A stretch of 64,000 bases of DNA from Bacteriovoracaceae bacterium (GCA_023701435.1 JAMPXB010000015.1:22878-86877), one strand, 5' to 3'; shown: positions 35,756 to 44,530, numbered from the stretch's first letter. The notes: generated from the letters alone by a model not told the origin. Translations and numbers: made by a program.

Positions 35756-36544
35756 TTACAGACCTTTAAAGTTTGGTTTTCTTTTTTCCAGGAAAGCACT
35801 TACACCTTCCTTGTAATCTTGCGAAAAGCCAAGATACCGCTGTACAAATTTCTCACGGCTCAAGACTTCCCCCAGTTCTTTTTCATTAGCAAACTGAAAG
35901 TTCTTCTTCACCATTTTCACTGAAAGTGGTGCCAAATTATTGATATCGCTTGCTAGCTTCAGGGCTTCCTGGAGCGGTGCTTCCGCTATTGAATTGATGA
36001 AATTATACTCCAGCATCGCCTCTGCGAGAAGGGGCTTACCTAAGAGGGCGAATTCCAAGGCCTTAGTGTAGCCCATTTGTCTGACGAGCATAAAACTCAT
36101 GCCAGCATCAGGAGCTAAACCAATCTGGCTAAAACCAGAAATAAATCGAACACCTGGAGCCGCAATCTTCATATCACAAGCCAGCGCAACGGAAAGTCCG
36201 GCACCGGCACAGACGCCTTGAATGGCACCAATCACCAATTTGTCAGAGGTGCGGATCGCCTCAATTAAAGGATTCCACTCCGTTTCAATGGTATGACCAA
36301 TATCAACCGGGCCTTTGGAAGCATCAACGGTGCGGTCATTTAAATCCTGACCAGAACAAAAGGCCTTGCCTTCAGCAGTCAGAATAATCGAGCGCACAGA
36401 CTGATCTTTATTGGCCTCTCTAATGGCAGAAATAATGTCGAGTTTTCCCTGAACGTTCAAAGCGTTGTAAACTTGCGGGCGATTAATAGTGATAATCGCT
36501 GTTCCATTTTGAATTTCAAATTTTATCGTTTCAAAAGTTTTCAT
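35756..36544 (-). CDS. PaaG-like enoyl-CoA hydratase/isomerase
   Basis: A 262-aa crotonase-fold protein. In FSQIGLAPDAGMSFMLVRQM the position of the second active-site acid is shifted to an aspartate, as in PaaG (the oxepin-CoA-forming isomerase), whose family reads GLIPDxG. The oxyanion hole is in GVCAGAGLSVALACDM. The neighbouring PaaF-like, PaaA-like and PaaH-like genes support a PaaG role: moving the double bond of ring-1,2-epoxyphenylacetyl-CoA or a later intermediate. It begins one base after the stop of the upstream gene. Confidence 0.82.
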   Translation of the reverse strand: MKTFETIKFEIQNGTAIITINRPQVYNALNVQGKLDIISAIREANKDQSVRSIILTAEGKAFCSGQDLNDRTVDASKGPVDIGHTIETEWNPLIEAIRTSDKLVIGAIQGVCAGAGLSVALACDMKIAAPGVRFISGFSQIGLAPDAGMSFMLVRQMGYTKALEFALLGKPLLAEAMLEYNFINSIAEAPLQEALKLASDINNLAPLSVKMVKKNFQFANEKELGEVLSREKFVQRYLGFSQDYKEGVSAFLEKRKPNFKGL

Positions 36545-36545
36545 C

Positions 36546-37334
36546 TTAATTGCCCTGATACTTCGGTTCTCTTTTCTCCATGAAGGCCTTCATGCCTTCT
36601 TTCTGATCCTTGGAAGAAAAGGTGAGGTAGAAATTTCTTCGCTCATACTCCATGCCGTCTTTCAGAGCTGTTTCAAAAGCAATGTTCACGGCTTCTTTGG
36701 CAAGCTTTACTGCCACTGGTGCACGGTTAGCGATGACCTTGGCAATCTCAAAAGTTTCCTGCATGAGCGTCTCAGTAGGAACGACCTTCGCGACCAGACC
36801 TGCTCGTTCAGCTTCATAGGCATCCATCATGTCGCCAGTTAAAACCGCCAGCATCGCTTTGGATTTTCCAATAGCACGAGTCAGACGTTGAGTTCCGCCG
36901 GCGCCAGGAATGGTTCCGATTTTAATCTCAGGCTGACCAAAGCGCGCTGAATCTCCGGCAATGATAAAATCACAAGACATTGCCAATTCACAACCGCCAC
37001 CCAGAGCAAAGCCATTGACCGCCGCAATGATAGGCTTAGTGATAAGGGCCATTTGTTTCCAGGTTCTGAAACGATTGTCGTTGATCTGATCAATAGGAGA
37101 GGCTTCCGCCATTTGTCCGATATCTGCACCGGCCGCAAAGGCACGGTCGTTACCGGTCAGGATAATAACTCGTATCTCTTTATCGTCTTCCAGAAGAAAC
37201 ATCGCCTCAACCACTTCCTTCATAAGATCAGTGGAGAGGGCATTTAAAACCTTAGGACGGTTTAATTGAATAAGACCAATGTGCTGATGTTCCCGGTAAT
37301 TTTTAGTTACCAGGATATGTTCAAAAGACTTCAT
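36546..37334 (-). CDS. Enoyl-CoA hydratase (PaaF/crotonase-like)
   Basis: A 262-aa crotonase. The two catalytic acids of true hydratases are present: AMSCDFIIAGDSARFGQPEI and TIPGAGGTQRL give the usual Glu pattern, and GGGCELAMSCD is the oxyanion-hole motif. In the Paa layout it corresponds to PaaF, 2,3-dehydroadipyl-CoA hydratase; an ordinary fatty-acid enoyl-CoA hydratase is the alternative. I chose the ATG at 37334 rather than the GTG three bases upstream. It follows the EthD-like gene and precedes the PaaG-like one by one base. Confidence 0.85.
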   Translation of the reverse strand: MKSFEHILVTKNYREHQHIGLIQLNRPKVLNALSTDLMKEVVEAMFLLEDDKEIRVIILTGNDRAFAAGADIGQMAEASPIDQINDNRFRTWKQMALITKPIIAAVNGFALGGGCELAMSCDFIIAGDSARFGQPEIKIGTIPGAGGTQRLTRAIGKSKAMLAVLTGDMMDAYEAERAGLVAKVVPTETLMQETFEIAKVIANRAPVAVKLAKEAVNIAFETALKDGMEYERRNFYLTFSSKDQKEGMKAFMEKREPKYQGN

Positions 37335-37337
37335 CAC

Positions 37338-37658
37338 TTAGGCCTTAACGATTTGTTCTTCGGCAAAATGCACGGAAACAAGATCGCCGGCAAATTTCAT
37401 AGCGTCTTTTCCAGACTCCATCATTTCAGGAGTTTTCATGGCCGCTTTCCAGGCATCTTTATTTTCAAAACACATTTCAGCAATCATGTGCAGATTAGAA
37501 GCACCAGTCGGACCGCCAAAAATTTTATTGGTTCTTAGTTCCTTGATACCAGGGATACGTAAACAGATGGGAGTGTGCACGTTCTTATAATGTTCTTCGA
37601 AAGCCGCTTTGGCAGCATCATCTTGAGGAACACGGTAGACTGCGATTACTTTGAACAT
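37338..37658 (-). CDS. EthD/dimeric alpha-beta barrel protein
   Basis: A 106-aa protein of the EthD type, a small ferredoxin-like (dimeric alpha/beta barrel) fold seen beside oxygenase and CoA-pathway genes. The pattern is MFKVIAVYRVP, then EEHYKNVHTPI (the conserved HxxHxP-like segment), and LHMIAEMCFENKDAWKAAM later. No catalytic residue can be pinned. As the first gene of the Paa-like operon it could be a pathway helper or handle a reactive intermediate, as is inferred for similar barrels in other catabolic operons. Confidence 0.72.
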   Translation of the reverse strand: MFKVIAVYRVPQDDAAKAAFEEHYKNVHTPICLRIPGIKELRTNKIFGGPTGASNLHMIAEMCFENKDAWKAAMKTPEMMESGKDAMKFAGDLVSVHFAEEQIVKA

Positions 37659-37698
37659 ATTAACCCCTTGCGTTGTGTAAACGAAATTTTATGGTAGA

Positions 37699-37728
37699 AC
37701 GATAACGATTCTACAGGGGAGATGTCAA
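37699..37728 (-). promoter_or_regulatory. Candidate promoter of the Paa-like operon
   Basis: On the minus strand TTGACA is followed after 18 bases by TATCGT, about 40 bases before the EthD-like start. The -10 lies in an imperfect inverted repeat TAGAACGATAACGATTCTA (37695-37713), which could be an operator. It sits between the PstB stop at 37732 and the operon. Confidence 0.4.
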
Positions 37729-37731
37729 AGA

Positions 37732-38496
37732 TTAGCCGAAACGACCCTCAATATAAGCTGCGGTTCTGGCCTCTTTAGGAGTCTCAAATAAAGACGCAGT
37801 CTTTCCCATTTCAACCAATTCTCCCATGTACATGAAAATAGTCTCATCTGATACACGTTTGGCCTGGTTCATGGAGTGAGTGACAATGATTATGGAATAA
37901 TCTTTTTTAAGGTCTTTGATAAGAATTTCAATGGCCTCAATTCCTGCCGGATCAAGTGCAGAGCAAGGTTCGTCCAAAAGAAGCAGTTTGGGCTTAAGTG
38001 GGAGCAGACGTGCAATACAAAGCCGCTGCTGCTTTTCTAAACTTAAGGAAAGTGCCGAGCGGTCCAGTTGCCCTTTAAGGTCTTTCCATAGACCCACACG
38101 TTTTAATGAAGTTTCAACCATCTCGTCTAATTGGACCCGCTTTAATCCCGGGAGGTGAGTTTTCGCGCCAAAAATAACATTCTCATAAATGGAGAGAGGT
38201 AAAGGATTGGGCTTTTGAAAGACCATTCCCACTTGTTTTCTGAGTTCAGGCAGAGCTACCTGGGGATGGTAAATATCTTCTCCGAAAATCTGAATACTGC
38301 CATCATGGGAAACTTCGGCTCCACGTTCATTGATTCGATTTAAGCATTTTAAGAAAGTGCTTTTCCCGCAGCCAGAGGGGCCGATGAGAGCAGTGATTTT
38401 ATTGGCCGTGATATTGAAGGTAAGTTTTTTGAGGGCCTGGAAATCGCCATACCAAAAACTGAATTCATTTGTATTAACAGCTTGAGTTTTATTCAT
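37732..38496 (-). CDS. pstB: Phosphate ABC transporter ATP-binding protein with degenerate signature motif
   Basis: A 254-aa PstB paralogue. Walker A GPSGCGKST (39-47), the Q-loop VFQKPNP (Gln94), Walker B LLLLDEPCSALDP (Glu176) and H-loop VTHSMNQA (His207) are intact and match ordinary PstB closely. The ABC signature, LSGGQQQR in PstB, is instead LSLEKQQR at 151-158. Opposite this, the sister gene 38500-39255 has an intact signature but lost the Q and His. The two may therefore form an asymmetric heterodimer. It is the last gene of pstS-C-A-B-B', starting three bases after the sister. Confidence 0.9.
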   Translation of the reverse strand: MNKTQAVNTNEFSFWYGDFQALKKLTFNITANKITALIGPSGCGKSTFLKCLNRINERGAEVSHDGSIQIFGEDIYHPQVALPELRKQVGMVFQKPNPLPLSIYENVIFGAKTHLPGLKRVQLDEMVETSLKRVGLWKDLKGQLDRSALSLSLEKQQRLCIARLLPLKPKLLLLDEPCSALDPAGIEAIEILIKDLKKDYSIIIVTHSMNQAKRVSDETIFMYMGELVEMGKTASLFETPKEARTAAYIEGRFG

Positions 38497-38499
38497 AAT

Positions 38500-39255
38500 T
38501 TATCCGAATAGACCTTCGATGTAGTCTTTAGTTCTGGCATCCTTAACTTCGCCGCCAAAAATTTTATCATTTGTATTTAGATCAAGAATTTTCCCATGAA
38601 GCATCATGGCGGTTCTGTCACCGAGCCGTTTGGCCTGATTGATAACGTTAGTAACCATCACAATCGTGATGTGTTTTTTTAGTTCGTGGAGGACGGCTTC
38701 AATCTTCATGGTGGTGACTGGGTCAATGGCGATGGAAAACTCATCCAGACACAAGACCTCAGGATGGTGAGAGAGAGCACGGGCTATCGTCAGTCGTTGT
38801 TGTTGTCCACCGGAGAGTTTGGTGGCCAGAGTATCTAAACGGTCTTTTACTTCATCCCAAAGGGCCGCTTTCTTCAAGCAATCTTCCATGATGGCATCAA
38901 GCTCATGCTGGTCCTTACAACCGGCCATCCTGGGAGCATAAGTTACATTCTCTTTAATAGTCATAGGCAGCCCCACCGGTAGAGGAGACACCATGCCGAT
39001 CCGTCTGCGCAAAGTTGTGGAATCTTCATCATCATAAATGCTCTCGCCATCGAGCAAGATTTTGCCTTTAACTTTTGCCTTGGGATTAAAATCCATCATT
39101 CGATTAAGGCATCTTAAAAGCGAACTCTTTCCCGAATTGGCAGGGCCGATGATGGCCAGGACTTCATTCTCATATATATCAAGGTTAAGCCCCTCAATGA
39201 CATTATGATTACCATAGTTAACACTAAGATCTTGGATCTGAATTTTCTTTATCAT
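38500..39255 (-). CDS. pstB: Phosphate ABC transporter ATP-binding protein with lost Q-loop and H-loop residues
   Basis: A 251-aa PstB paralogue. Walker A GPANSGKSS (37-45), signature LSGGQQQR (147-154) and Walker B with Asp171 and Glu172 (LCLDEFSIAIDP) are kept. The Q-loop glutamine is replaced (GMVSPLPVG, Pro91), and the H-loop histidine is Asn203 (MVTNVINQA). So its own ATP site should be poor in hydrolysis, yet it offers a good signature to a partner. The tandem neighbour 37732-38496 has the reverse pattern. I chose the ATG at 39255, two bases after the pstA stop; a GTG at 39264 is possible. Confidence 0.9.
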   Translation of the reverse strand: MIKKIQIQDLSVNYGNHNVIEGLNLDIYENEVLAIIGPANSGKSSLLRCLNRMMDFNPKAKVKGKILLDGESIYDDEDSTTLRRRIGMVSPLPVGLPMTIKENVTYAPRMAGCKDQHELDAIMEDCLKKAALWDEVKDRLDTLATKLSGGQQQRLTIARALSHHPEVLCLDEFSIAIDPVTTMKIEAVLHELKKHITIVMVTNVINQAKRLGDRTAMMLHGKILDLNTNDKIFGGEVKDARTKDYIEGLFG

Positions 39256-39257
39256 AA

Positions 39258-40127
39258 TTACCACTTTCTTCTTGTTCGGAAATAATATCTAAGTCCAACA
39301 GCAATCGAATTCACAGAAAGAATGAGCATAATTAAAACCAGCGCAGTGGCAAATGGGTAGGAGTCTGGAACGCCTACCACTTGAGTGGAGATGGTAAAAA
39401 GATGCATTGAAAGAGACATACACTGATCAAAGACCGTCTGAGGGAGGAAAGGCAGATAGAACGCCACTCCTGTAAAGAGAATCGCAGCGGTCTCTCCGGC
39501 AGAACGTCCAACGGCAAACACCACACCGGTCAAGATACCCGGAATAGAGTTGGGAAGAACAATATGGCGGATCGTTTGAAGCTTGCTGGCGCCAACATTC
39601 CACGAGGCTTCCCTATAAGACATCGGCACCGCCTGGAGAGACTCCAGAGTGGAGGTAATGATGACCGGAAGGTTCATTACTGCCAGTGTAAAAGAAGCGG
39701 CCAAAATGCTCGTTCCCATTTTTAAGAACAGAACAAAAGCCCCTAGTCCAAAGAGGGCATGAACAATACTGGGAACTCCTGCCAGATTTAAAATGGCCAG
39801 GCGAATGAGGCGATTCATTTTATTATCAGTAGCGTATTCTGATAAATAGATGGCAGCAGTTACACCCAAGGGGCAGGATACCAGAACACTTATGATCACT
39901 AACCAGAAAGTTCCAACGATGGTTGGGAAAATTCCTCCTGCCGTCATTCCGTGAATCGGATCTTGCGTAAGGAAGTTCCAGGAAAGTGCTGGATAGCCTT
40001 TAAGAAAAAGCATAAAAATAATAACCAGCGCCGGAAGAAAAAGGAAGAAGGTTACCGTGCTGAGAATATTTTCAAAGTTCTTCTGACGAATTTCTTTTTT
40101 TATTAATTGAAGACTTGGATTAAACAT
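39258..40127 (-). CDS. pstA: Phosphate ABC transporter permease
   Basis: A 289-aa inner-membrane permease that with PstC forms the channel for phosphate. Several hydrophobic segments are clear (for example VTFFLFLPALVIIFMLFLKG near residue 30). The family's ABC-coupling loop is present: EASWNVGASKLQTIRHIVLP (about 176-195). The start is two bases after pstC and the stop is two bases before the PstB start. It belongs to the pst operon, which is probably induced by phosphate shortage. Confidence 0.94.
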   Translation of the reverse strand: MFNPSLQLIKKEIRQKNFENILSTVTFFLFLPALVIIFMLFLKGYPALSWNFLTQDPIHGMTAGGIFPTIVGTFWLVIISVLVSCPLGVTAAIYLSEYATDNKMNRLIRLAILNLAGVPSIVHALFGLGAFVLFLKMGTSILAASFTLAVMNLPVIITSTLESLQAVPMSYREASWNVGASKLQTIRHIVLPNSIPGILTGVVFAVGRSAGETAAILFTGVAFYLPFLPQTVFDQCMSLSMHLFTISTQVVGVPDSYPFATALVLIMLILSVNSIAVGLRYYFRTRRKW

Positions 40128-40129
40128 AA

Positions 40130-41062
40130 TTATTTCCTTCTGCCACGAATAAGATAATCTGCAGAAAAGTTAACAATGAATGAAATAATAAAAAGCATGA
40201 GCCCAATAGCAAACAGTGCTTGGTAATGCTCCCCACCTTTAGGTGATTCTCCCAGTTCTGCTGCAATCGTTGCCGTCAATGTCCGGCCAGGCTCAAAGAC
40301 GCTCTCCGGGATTTGAATCGCATGTCCCGTCGCCATTAGTACCGCCATCGTCTCTCCCAGCGCCCGGCCGACTCCTAAAAGGGCCGCTGCCATCAAACCA
40401 TTTTTGGCAGCTGGAAGTAAAACACGTGTGGCCACTTCCCATTTCGTAGCACCCATGGCCTCAGCGGCTTCCCGATAGCTTTCAGGAACCGCGCGCAGAG
40501 CATCTTCCCCAACGGAAACAATTAAAGGTAAGGACATCAGTGCTAAAATCAGGGAAGCGTTCAGAATATTAAGCCCGATAGGCACATTGAATAGTTCAAT
40601 GATCATCGGATTGATCATCATGATGGCAATGAATCCCCAGACCACTGAAGGGATGGCCGCTAGGAATTCAATCAGGATTTTGTAAGTTTCTCTTAATTTG
40701 GGTGAACAAAATTCAGAAATAAAAAAAGCGCAGGCTATTCCTAAAGGAACGGCTATGAGCATGGATAATGCCGTCACCATAATTGTTCCCACGAGTATGG
40801 CAAGCGTCCCATATTTAATCTTCACCACAGAGGCTGGATTCCATTCAGTAGAGGAAAAAAATTCTTTAAAATCAAAAGCGCCGATCAAAAAAGGAAAGGC
40901 TTCTTTCAAAATAAAAAAGAGAATCGCGATAATAAAAATGATGGAGCTGAAGCCGCCAATTTTTATCATGGACTCAATGACTTTTTCACTTAAATGTTTT
41001 TTAGCTTTTCGGCGGCGCCATTCCATTGGAACTGAAGGGGCCTGGGTAACTTTCATTTCCAT
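40130..41062 (-). CDS. pstC: Phosphate ABC transporter permease
   Basis: A 310-aa partner permease of PstA. The cytoplasmic coupling loop is YREAAEAMGATKWEVATRVL (about 195-214), and a hydrophobic first helix follows a basic N-terminus (IGGFSSIIFIIAILFFILKE). Charged residues in the inner helices resemble other PstC proteins. It begins two bases after the pstS stop with an AAGGTAG site. Confidence 0.94.
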   Translation of the reverse strand: MEMKVTQAPSVPMEWRRRKAKKHLSEKVIESMIKIGGFSSIIFIIAILFFILKEAFPFLIGAFDFKEFFSSTEWNPASVVKIKYGTLAILVGTIMVTALSMLIAVPLGIACAFFISEFCSPKLRETYKILIEFLAAIPSVVWGFIAIMMINPMIIELFNVPIGLNILNASLILALMSLPLIVSVGEDALRAVPESYREAAEAMGATKWEVATRVLLPAAKNGLMAAALLGVGRALGETMAVLMATGHAIQIPESVFEPGRTLTATIAAELGESPKGGEHYQALFAIGLMLFIISFIVNFSADYLIRGRRK

Positions 41063-41064
41063 AT

Positions 41065-41928
41065 CTACCTTTTTTTAGCAGGAACGTAGCCTGCCTTAAT
41101 TGTAATTTCATGGGCCCTGTCACTTTGAGTCCAGTCCAGATAGGCCTTGACCTCATTTGAAGGATCTCCCGAGGTATACATATAGAGTTCACGGGAAATA
41201 GGGTAGCTCTTGTCGATGGCCGTCTCGACTGTAGGTGCTATGCAGGGAGCATCGCCGCTTTTTTGAATACATAAAGCTTTTACTCTTGGATTAAGATAAC
41301 CCATGCCTGAATAGCCGATAGCACAAGGTGTTTTTTCTACCAGATCGATGGACTCCCTGGATCCGCTGAGATCCATTGATCCCAATTTTAAATCCCTTTT
41401 CTTTCCCAAAATAGCTTCTCTGAAGTACTGGTAGGTTCCTGAGTTTGATTGGCGTGACACTCTGATAATACGGTTGTCTTTACAGCCGGGAACGATGGTG
41501 TTTCGAACCTGGTTCCAGTGAGTGCAATGTCCACCTTCTCCATAAATACAAGCCGTCTCTTCTAATGTCAGTCCGGAGAGTGGATTGGAAGGATGAATAA
41601 AAACTGCCAGAGCATCCATCCCGACGATAAATTCGTTTACATCCTTTCCTGTATTCTTTTTTGCCTGTTCTCTTTCTTCAGCTTTAATCGCACGGGAGGA
41701 ATTAGCGATATCAACTGTTCCATTGATCAGGGCCGCAATACCTGTACCAGATCCTCCGCCAGAAACGGCCAGCGCCACATTAGGATTAATGTTTTTGTAT
41801 TCTTCGGCCCACGCCTGGGCCAAGTTTACCAGAGTGTCGGAACCTTTATTTTGAATAATCAAGATGTTTGATTGTTTTGAACATGCAGCCAACAAGAGAA
41901 ACAAAATAACTAAGATTAATCTGTTCAT
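41065..41928 (-). CDS. pstS: Phosphate-binding lipoprotein
   Basis: A 287-aa periplasmic binding protein of the PstS family. The signal peptide ends in a lipobox, LLAAC, with Cys16 as the acylated residue. Phosphate-binding segments are GSDTLVNL, GGGSGTGIAAL (with Ser and Thr to the phosphate) and the later RQSNSGTYQYF loop. Being a lipoprotein, it is tethered to a membrane. It is the first gene of pstS-C-A-B-B'. A possible Pho-type box lies in the divergent spacer upstream. No phoU is seen. Confidence 0.94.
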   Translation of the reverse strand: MNRLILVILFLLLAACSKQSNILIIQNKGSDTLVNLAQAWAEEYKNINPNVALAVSGGGSGTGIAALINGTVDIANSSRAIKAEEREQAKKNTGKDVNEFIVGMDALAVFIHPSNPLSGLTLEETACIYGEGGHCTHWNQVRNTIVPGCKDNRIIRVSRQSNSGTYQYFREAILGKKRDLKLGSMDLSGSRESIDLVEKTPCAIGYSGMGYLNPRVKALCIQKSGDAPCIAPTVETAIDKSYPISRELYMYTSGDPSNEVKAYLDWTQSDRAHEITIKAGYVPAKKR

Positions 41929-41984
41929 TATCCGGTCCTTTAAATTTGCCCGATTCTAACGAAAGACGATTTATTTTAGCGAAT

Positions 41985-42013
41985 CTTAATTTTAGCCTTA
42001 ACAAAGTCTTAAC
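41985..42013. promoter_or_regulatory. Candidate Pho-box-like direct repeats upstream of pstS
   Basis: The divergent gap between pstS and the TSUP gene contains CTTAAT, CTTAAC and CTTAAC with starts at 41985, 41997 and 42008, that is 12 and 11 bases apart. Repeats spaced by 11 bases are the classic geometry of PhoB/PhoP operators. On the pstS strand they are followed by TAAAAT, which could be the -10. The repeat unit itself (TTAAC) resembles the Bacillus PhoP element more than that of E. coli. Confidence 0.4.
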
Positions 42014-42065
42014 CTAGTCCTGATAAACTCTGTAAAATTCATTCCAGATGACCTATTTTAGTTAG

Positions 42066-42839
42066 ATGATAAGTAATGAATTAATTGTTTTATGCTTAGT
42101 TTCCTTTGGTGCCGGATTTATTGATTCCATTGTGGGGGGCGGCGGCCTGATTCAATTACCCGCCTTGCTCATGATTCTTCCTGAGATGAGTGTGGTGACT
42201 CTTTTAGGCACAAATAAACTAGTCTCTGTCAGCGGCACGGCCGTTTCGGCTTACCGCTTTTCGCGGCAAATACCCTATATTAAAACCATCATTTTGCCCG
42301 GAATATTAAGTGCATTTACGTTTTCTTTTCTAGGGGCCTATACCGTCTCCATCATGAGCAGTGAGGTTCTTAAACCTCTTTTCATGTTCCTCTTATTTCT
42401 GGTTTTTATAATGACGATCAGAAATAAGGCCTTTGGGACTGTTGATCATCATCCGGATGTGATTTTTCCGGTTTGGAAACCACTTCTTATTGGTTCCTTG
42501 ATTGGATTTTATGATGGCTTCTTTGGCCCTGGCACCGGCAGTTTTTTGATCATCGCTTTCGTCGGTCTTCTCGGCATGACCTTTGTCCAAGGATCGGCCT
42601 ATGCCAAAATCTTTAATCTCACCACCAATCTTGCGGCGATTTTATTGTTTTCCCTGAAGGGAAAGTTTCTTTTTGAATACGCTCTGCCGATGATGATTTT
42701 CAATGTGGGGGGAGCGCTTTTGGGAGTGAAACTGGCCCTCTTAAAAGGCAACGAATTTGTCCGAGGTCTTTTAAGAGGGATCGTGCTTTTGACGATTTTG
42801 AAACTGGCCTATGATGTTTTCAAGGACTACCTCTCTTAG
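42066..42839 (+). CDS. TSUP/TauE-SafE family permease
   Basis: A 257-aa inner-membrane protein of the TSUP family, generally linked to export of sulfite or organosulfur anions. The start has the family pattern FGAGFIDSIVGGGGLIQLPA (15-34), with NKLVSVSGTAVSAYRF next. The repeat of this motif occurs in IGFYDGFFGPGTGSFLIIAF near 143-162. About eight hydrophobic helices are expected. It is divergent from pstS and overlaps the hppD end by four bases. The substrate is unknown. Confidence 0.9.
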   Translation: MISNELIVLCLVSFGAGFIDSIVGGGGLIQLPALLMILPEMSVVTLLGTNKLVSVSGTAVSAYRFSRQIPYIKTIILPGILSAFTFSFLGAYTVSIMSSEVLKPLFMFLLFLVFIMTIRNKAFGTVDHHPDVIFPVWKPLLIGSLIGFYDGFFGPGTGSFLIIAFVGLLGMTFVQGSAYAKIFNLTTNLAAILLFSLKGKFLFEYALPMMIFNVGGALLGVKLALLKGNEFVRGLLRGIVLLTILKLAYDVFKDYLS

Positions 42840-43891
42840 AGGTAGCCTCGCTTCATCTGATCTCTTTCAATAGAATCAAAGAGTGCCTGGAAATTTCCAT
42901 TACCAAAGCCCCAGTGGTTTTTTCTCTGAATGTACTCAAAGAAAAGAGGACCGATATAAGTGTCAGAGAAAATCTGCAACAGATAACCTTCAGGGTCTCC
43001 GTCCACTAACAACTTCAGGTCTTCCAGAACTTTCAAATCTTCTGTCACTTTGAAAGGACGAGTAGGGATCAATTCATAATAAGTTGAAGGCACGTCCAGA
43101 AAACGAACATCTCTCTGTCTGAGTTCTCCGACAGTTGAGATAATATCCGGAGTCATGAGAGCAATATGCTGAACTCCTGGACCTTTATGGACATCAAGGA
43201 ATTCTTGAATCTGAGACTTTCCGCCTTCTTTTTCCGGCTCATTGATCGGGATAATGATGGAGTTGTCAGCAAGTTGCACGACTTTAGAATTTAGGCCGGT
43301 CTTGGTACCTTTGATGTCAAAGTATCGTGTTTCAAGAAAGCCGTAAGTTCTTTTATAGAATTCTACCCAATGGTCCATTTGGCCCTTAGGTACGTTATTG
43401 GTCAGGTGATCAATTCTTGAAACACGAGTTTGTAGAGGCCTTGCAGTCGGATCATTCGCAATGGTTTTATAACCCGGTCGAAACTGCTGAGTTGGACGTT
43501 CTACAAATTCATTGATGACATCACCAAAGCCCTGAATAGAAGCAGTCTTAGTCACTCCATGTTCAGTTTCTTCAATTTTTAGATCATGAATAAGCTTAGC
43601 GCCATTTTTAAGAGTAATATCCAGCGCTTTTTCTACGCTCTCTACTGCAAAAGCGATCTTGCTGACACCTTCACCATGATTTCGAAAATACTTTCTAGTC
43701 AGATTGTTTTCATCAGCAGCAGCTTTTACTAAAAAGCGAACCTGACCTTGAGTGTACAGACGAGAATCTTCGTTCTCGGCAGTATTAATAAAACCCATGG
43801 TGCTGAAAAGTTTTACAGTTGGTGATTGAAGGGTATCAACGGTGAATTCAAGATGGTCAATATTCTTTAAACCCGCAGGGTTTTGCGACAT
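42836..43891 (-). CDS. hppD: 4-hydroxyphenylpyruvate dioxygenase
   Basis: Fe(II) enzyme converting 4-hydroxyphenylpyruvate to homogentisate in tyrosine degradation; 351 aa. The iron ligands are visible: His in SRIDHLTNNV, His in GVQHIALMT and Glu in FFEYIQRK. The C-terminal gating helix is near GFGNGNFQALF. The N-terminal half has the second vicinal-oxygen-chelate fold. An AAGGAG site precedes the start. Homogentisate dioxygenase is not in this window. The gene supports use of aromatic amino acids from protein. Confidence 0.95.
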   Translation of the reverse strand: MSQNPAGLKNIDHLEFTVDTLQSPTVKLFSTMGFINTAENEDSRLYTQGQVRFLVKAAADENNLTRKYFRNHGEGVSKIAFAVESVEKALDITLKNGAKLIHDLKIEETEHGVTKTASIQGFGDVINEFVERPTQQFRPGYKTIANDPTARPLQTRVSRIDHLTNNVPKGQMDHWVEFYKRTYGFLETRYFDIKGTKTGLNSKVVQLADNSIIIPINEPEKEGGKSQIQEFLDVHKGPGVQHIALMTPDIISTVGELRQRDVRFLDVPSTYYELIPTRPFKVTEDLKVLEDLKLLVDGDPEGYLLQIFSDTYIGPLFFEYIQRKNHWGFGNGNFQALFDSIERDQMKRGYL

Positions 43892-43963
43892 GTTATCACT
43901 CCTTTATAAATCTCTAGCATCTTTCAATGAATGACCTAGAAAGTCAAAAGGAGGACTCCAAAA

Positions 43964-44470
43964 TTAGCGTCGGCTTTTCTTTTTAGTGGCCCCTAAGTTT
44001 AAAGAGAAGCAATCCTCTTTTAGGATGGGATGAAAATAATCTGCTTCTTCACGCAGTACCTGGGCAGTCGTTGACTCAACCGCACATATTTCTACGCGAA
44101 CACCTTCTGATTTCAAATGCCTAACGAGTTCAACGTAATCCGAATCACCAGAAAGGATGATGATCGAATCGACCTTGCTTGACAGCTGAGTTGCTTTAAT
44201 ACTCAGAGGAATGTCCGCCGATTTATGACAAGGCCGCACAGAGCCGTGATACTTGGAATGAAGTCTTTCCGCTAATTTAGAAGATATGTTCTTCCCTTCA
44301 CGAAAATAGATTAAGCGGTTTAGGCCTCGGCCACCTAAAAGGCGAGGAATGAGCGTATCAAAATTGATCATCATATTTTGATCTTTGTTCTCATTTTCGA
44401 GTGAGCGTTCAATATTATTCCCATCAACCAAAATGGCCACTGATTGGGATATCAAAATGGTTTCTTCCAT
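43964..44470 (-). CDS. NYN-domain (PIN-like) putative ribonuclease
   Basis: A 168-aa protein with an NYN/LabA-like fold: AILVDGNNIE at the N-terminus (first acid Asp16), and SIIILSGDSDYVELVRHLKS (with the second and third acids) followed by GVRVEICAVES. These residues form the metal-binding acidic site of PIN-like nucleases. The end is lysine- and arginine-rich (TKKKSRR). It is divergent from the IOR gene. The RNA target is unknown. Confidence 0.85.
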   Translation of the reverse strand: MEETILISQSVAILVDGNNIERSLENENKDQNMMINFDTLIPRLLGGRGLNRLIYFREGKNISSKLAERLHSKYHGSVRPCHKSADIPLSIKATQLSSKVDSIIILSGDSDYVELVRHLKSEGVRVEICAVESTTAQVLREEADYFHPILKEDCFSLNLGATKKKSRR

Positions 44471-44501
44471 TGTTCAAGTCCTTGAATTTACTTTTTGTTA
44501 A

Positions 44502-44530
44502 TTGCTCAAATGTCTGAGGGAGGGTATAAT
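44502..44530 (+). promoter_or_regulatory. Sigma-70-type promoter of the IOR gene
   Basis: TTGCTC and a perfect TATAAT separated by 17 bases, ending 31 bases before the ATG at 44562. This also argues against the longer open frame that begins at the TTG at 44502, because that codon is the -35 element. Confidence 0.65.
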
